Below the pieces are notes generated by a model. It saw only the letters and a program-made list of their open reading frames with translations, did no database searches and was not told the origin of the DNA. From positions 1 to 41,352 of the forward strand of contig PLYZ01000023.1 of assembly GCA_003151935.1 (NCBI GenBank): DNA of 41,352 nt, written 5' to 3'. Origin of the DNA: Candidatus Dormiibacterota bacterium (lineage in GTDB: Bacteria > Chloroflexota > Dormibacteria > Dormibacterales > Dormibacteraceae). This document shows positions 40,483-41,352 of the stretch, in pieces; the stretch's first letter is position 1, and each line of letters opens with the position of its first letter. Position numbers and translations under genes: made by a program.

Positions 40483-41157
40483 CTACACCACGTGGATGGT
40501 GTCGCCGGAGGCCACCCGGCCCGGCCGCGTCACGCGGCAGTAAACGCCCATGCATGTGTCTTGAGTGTCGGTGAGGAAGCGCAACAGCGCCGGCGTCGTG
40601 ACCGTCGTGTCCGGGTCGTGCGTGATGACGACGCAGCGCTCGCAGCGGCTGACCACCTCCAGCTCCGCGGTGCCCGCCTTGACGCGCCGGCCCAACCAGG
40701 CGATCTCTTCCTGCGGTGCAAGGCCGTCGACGTACAGGTTGGCCCGGAACCGCCGGTGATCGACGTGCATGCGGGCCTCGGCTCCGAAGGCCGCGACGGA
40801 AGCAAGGTTGATCAGCAGCACCGGCGAGTCGTCGAAGTTGCCCCCCTCGAGCTCGCGCAAGGCCAGCGGACGGGATGCACCGGCGGCAAGTCGGGACACC
40901 ATGCCGCCGTCAAGGTCACGGACCTCACCCCCCGAAGTTACGACCTCGACGTGGCCATTGGCGAGGCGGGCTCGGTAGGTCATGAGCCGCCGGTCCTGGC
41001 GGATGGTGAACAGCTTGCCGGCGCGGTTGGGCGCGCCGTCGACAAAGGCCCAGCGTCGATCGCCTTCGAGGCCCGTTTCGGCGACCGCGCACGCATCCAC
41101 GCGTTCGCCGGCCATCGACTTCACCGGGTAGCGCCAGACCTCGACCACGGATGCCAT
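40483..41157 (-). CDS. MOSC-domain protein (YcbX/mARC-like)
   Basis: 224 residues, ATG at 41157. The N-terminal MOSC beta-barrel part is VVEVWRYPVKSMAGERVD. LEGDRRWAFVD and RFRANLYVDGLAPQEE follow. The C-terminal MOSC domain has CERCVVITHDPDT and the putative molybdenum-ligand Cys in DTCMGVYCRV. No ferredoxin domain is present, so it is shorter than YcbX and relies on a separate reductase. Likely role: reduction of N-hydroxylated compounds with molybdenum cofactor. Confidence 0.9.
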   Translation of the reverse strand: MASVVEVWRYPVKSMAGERVDACAVAETGLEGDRRWAFVDGAPNRAGKLFTIRQDRRLMTYRARLANGHVEVVTSGGEVRDLDGGMVSRLAAGASRPLALRELEGGNFDDSPVLLINLASVAAFGAEARMHVDHRRFRANLYVDGLAPQEEIAWLGRRVKAGTAELEVVSRCERCVVITHDPDTTVTTPALLRFLTDTQDTCMGVYCRVTRPGRVASGDTIHVV

Positions 41158-41231
41158 CGGTCCCGAAGCCTACGGCACGGCAGCGTTTCCCCTTTACGAT
41201 GTCGGCGTGGCTTCCGGCGGCGGCGACTCGA

Positions 41232-41352
41232 ATGGCTGAGAAGCCCTTCTTCGAGCCGCTCTCTGCACGCGACGCGTGGTTTGGGCGCAGGGGGATCAGG
41301 ATCCCCCTACGGAACCCTCTGCTCCTGCGACGACTGGCAGGCCTGTTGGACA
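41232..41352 (+). CDS. Edge-truncated ORF of unknown function
   Basis: ATG at 41232, open to the window end (40 residues seen: MAEKPFFEPL, ARDAWFGRRG, and a Leu/Arg-rich helix). It is divergent from the MOSC gene (75 bp gap). A near-perfect palindrome AGGGGGATC-AG-GATCCCCCT at 41289-41308 lies within it. Too short to assign, and possibly not a gene. Confidence 0.3.
   Translation, partial: MAEKPFFEPLSARDAWFGRRGIRIPLRNPLLLRRLAGLLD
41289..41308. repeat. 9 bp palindrome near the right edge
   Basis: AGGGGGATC and GATCCCCCT flank a 2-base loop. It is inside the edge ORF; no second copy is seen in the window. Confidence 0.5.

Overview
The window is 41 kb of gene-dense, high-GC bacterial chromosome. 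GTG and TTG starts are common, and most neighbouring genes on one strand overlap by 1-4 bases. The mix suggests a free-living soil or water bacterium with a respiratory, acyl-CoA-oxidising metabolism. It includes a 13E12-type DUF222-HNH protein, an LCP protein, proline-rich RDD and DUF4190 membrane proteins, a cysteine-type CcmE, split B12 mutases and a bacterial fatty acyl-CoA reductase. It looks most like a Chloroflexota/Dormibacterota-type lineage, but this is inferred from gene content and no marker gene proves it. No rRNA, tRNA, CRISPR array, phage or complete insertion sequence was seen.

Layout. 1-2.7 kb (minus): a fatty acyl-CoA reductase cut by the window edge, behind a secreted M23 peptidase. 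2.7-7.3 kb: zinc-type oxidoreductase, MscL, a small membrane protein, a DtxR-family regulator divergent from a ZIP metal transporter, a small unknown protein and a NUDIX hydrolase. 7.4-15.3 kb (minus): one long run of a zinc-ribbon/degenerate GGDEF protein, histidine phosphatase, GH1 glycosidase, TlpA/CcmG thioredoxin, CcmE, CcmF, a 60-residue ORF, CcmA, CcmB, CcmC and CcmD, which together make a cytochrome c maturation System I without a visible CcmH. 15.5-19.3 kb: RarA, an NDK-like kinase, MscS, ribosomal protein L25 and an RDD protein.

19.3-27.7 kb (minus): two acyl-CoA dehydrogenases, a frameshifted DUF4190 gene, a DUF4013 protein, a second DUF4190 protein, an LCP protein, the MeaB-type GTPase, and a split B12 mutase. 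The large subunit of that mutase has the Phe/Gln pair of isobutyryl-CoA mutase. 27.7-29.4 kb (plus): an unknown protein and a YVTN-type beta-propeller. 29.6-33.6 kb (minus): a third acyl-CoA dehydrogenase, GNAT, DUF2752, SucD and SucC. 33.7-34.9 kb: the DUF222-HNH protein, preceded by a strand-asymmetric G-rich tract. 35.1-40.4 kb (minus): two SCP2 proteins, 3-hydroxyacyl-CoA dehydrogenase, methylmalonyl-CoA epimerase, methylmalonyl-CoA mutase large subunit (Tyr/Arg pair) and propionyl-CoA carboxylase beta subunit, then MOSC and an edge-truncated ORF.

Together the catabolic genes describe propionyl-CoA -> methylmalonyl-CoA -> succinyl-CoA -> succinate plus GTP/ATP. Butyryl/isobutyryl-CoA interconversion and acyl-CoA dehydrogenation feed this route, and the Ccm genes mature the cytochromes c for the respiratory chain.

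The most unusual material is non-coding. There is a ~180 bp element with long self-complementary ends in two copies (element A), one of which contains the ccmE start codon. A ~193 bp structured repeat occurs in two copies and ends in a REP-like hairpin (element B). Four GC-rich hairpin repeats each sit directly in front of a start codon.
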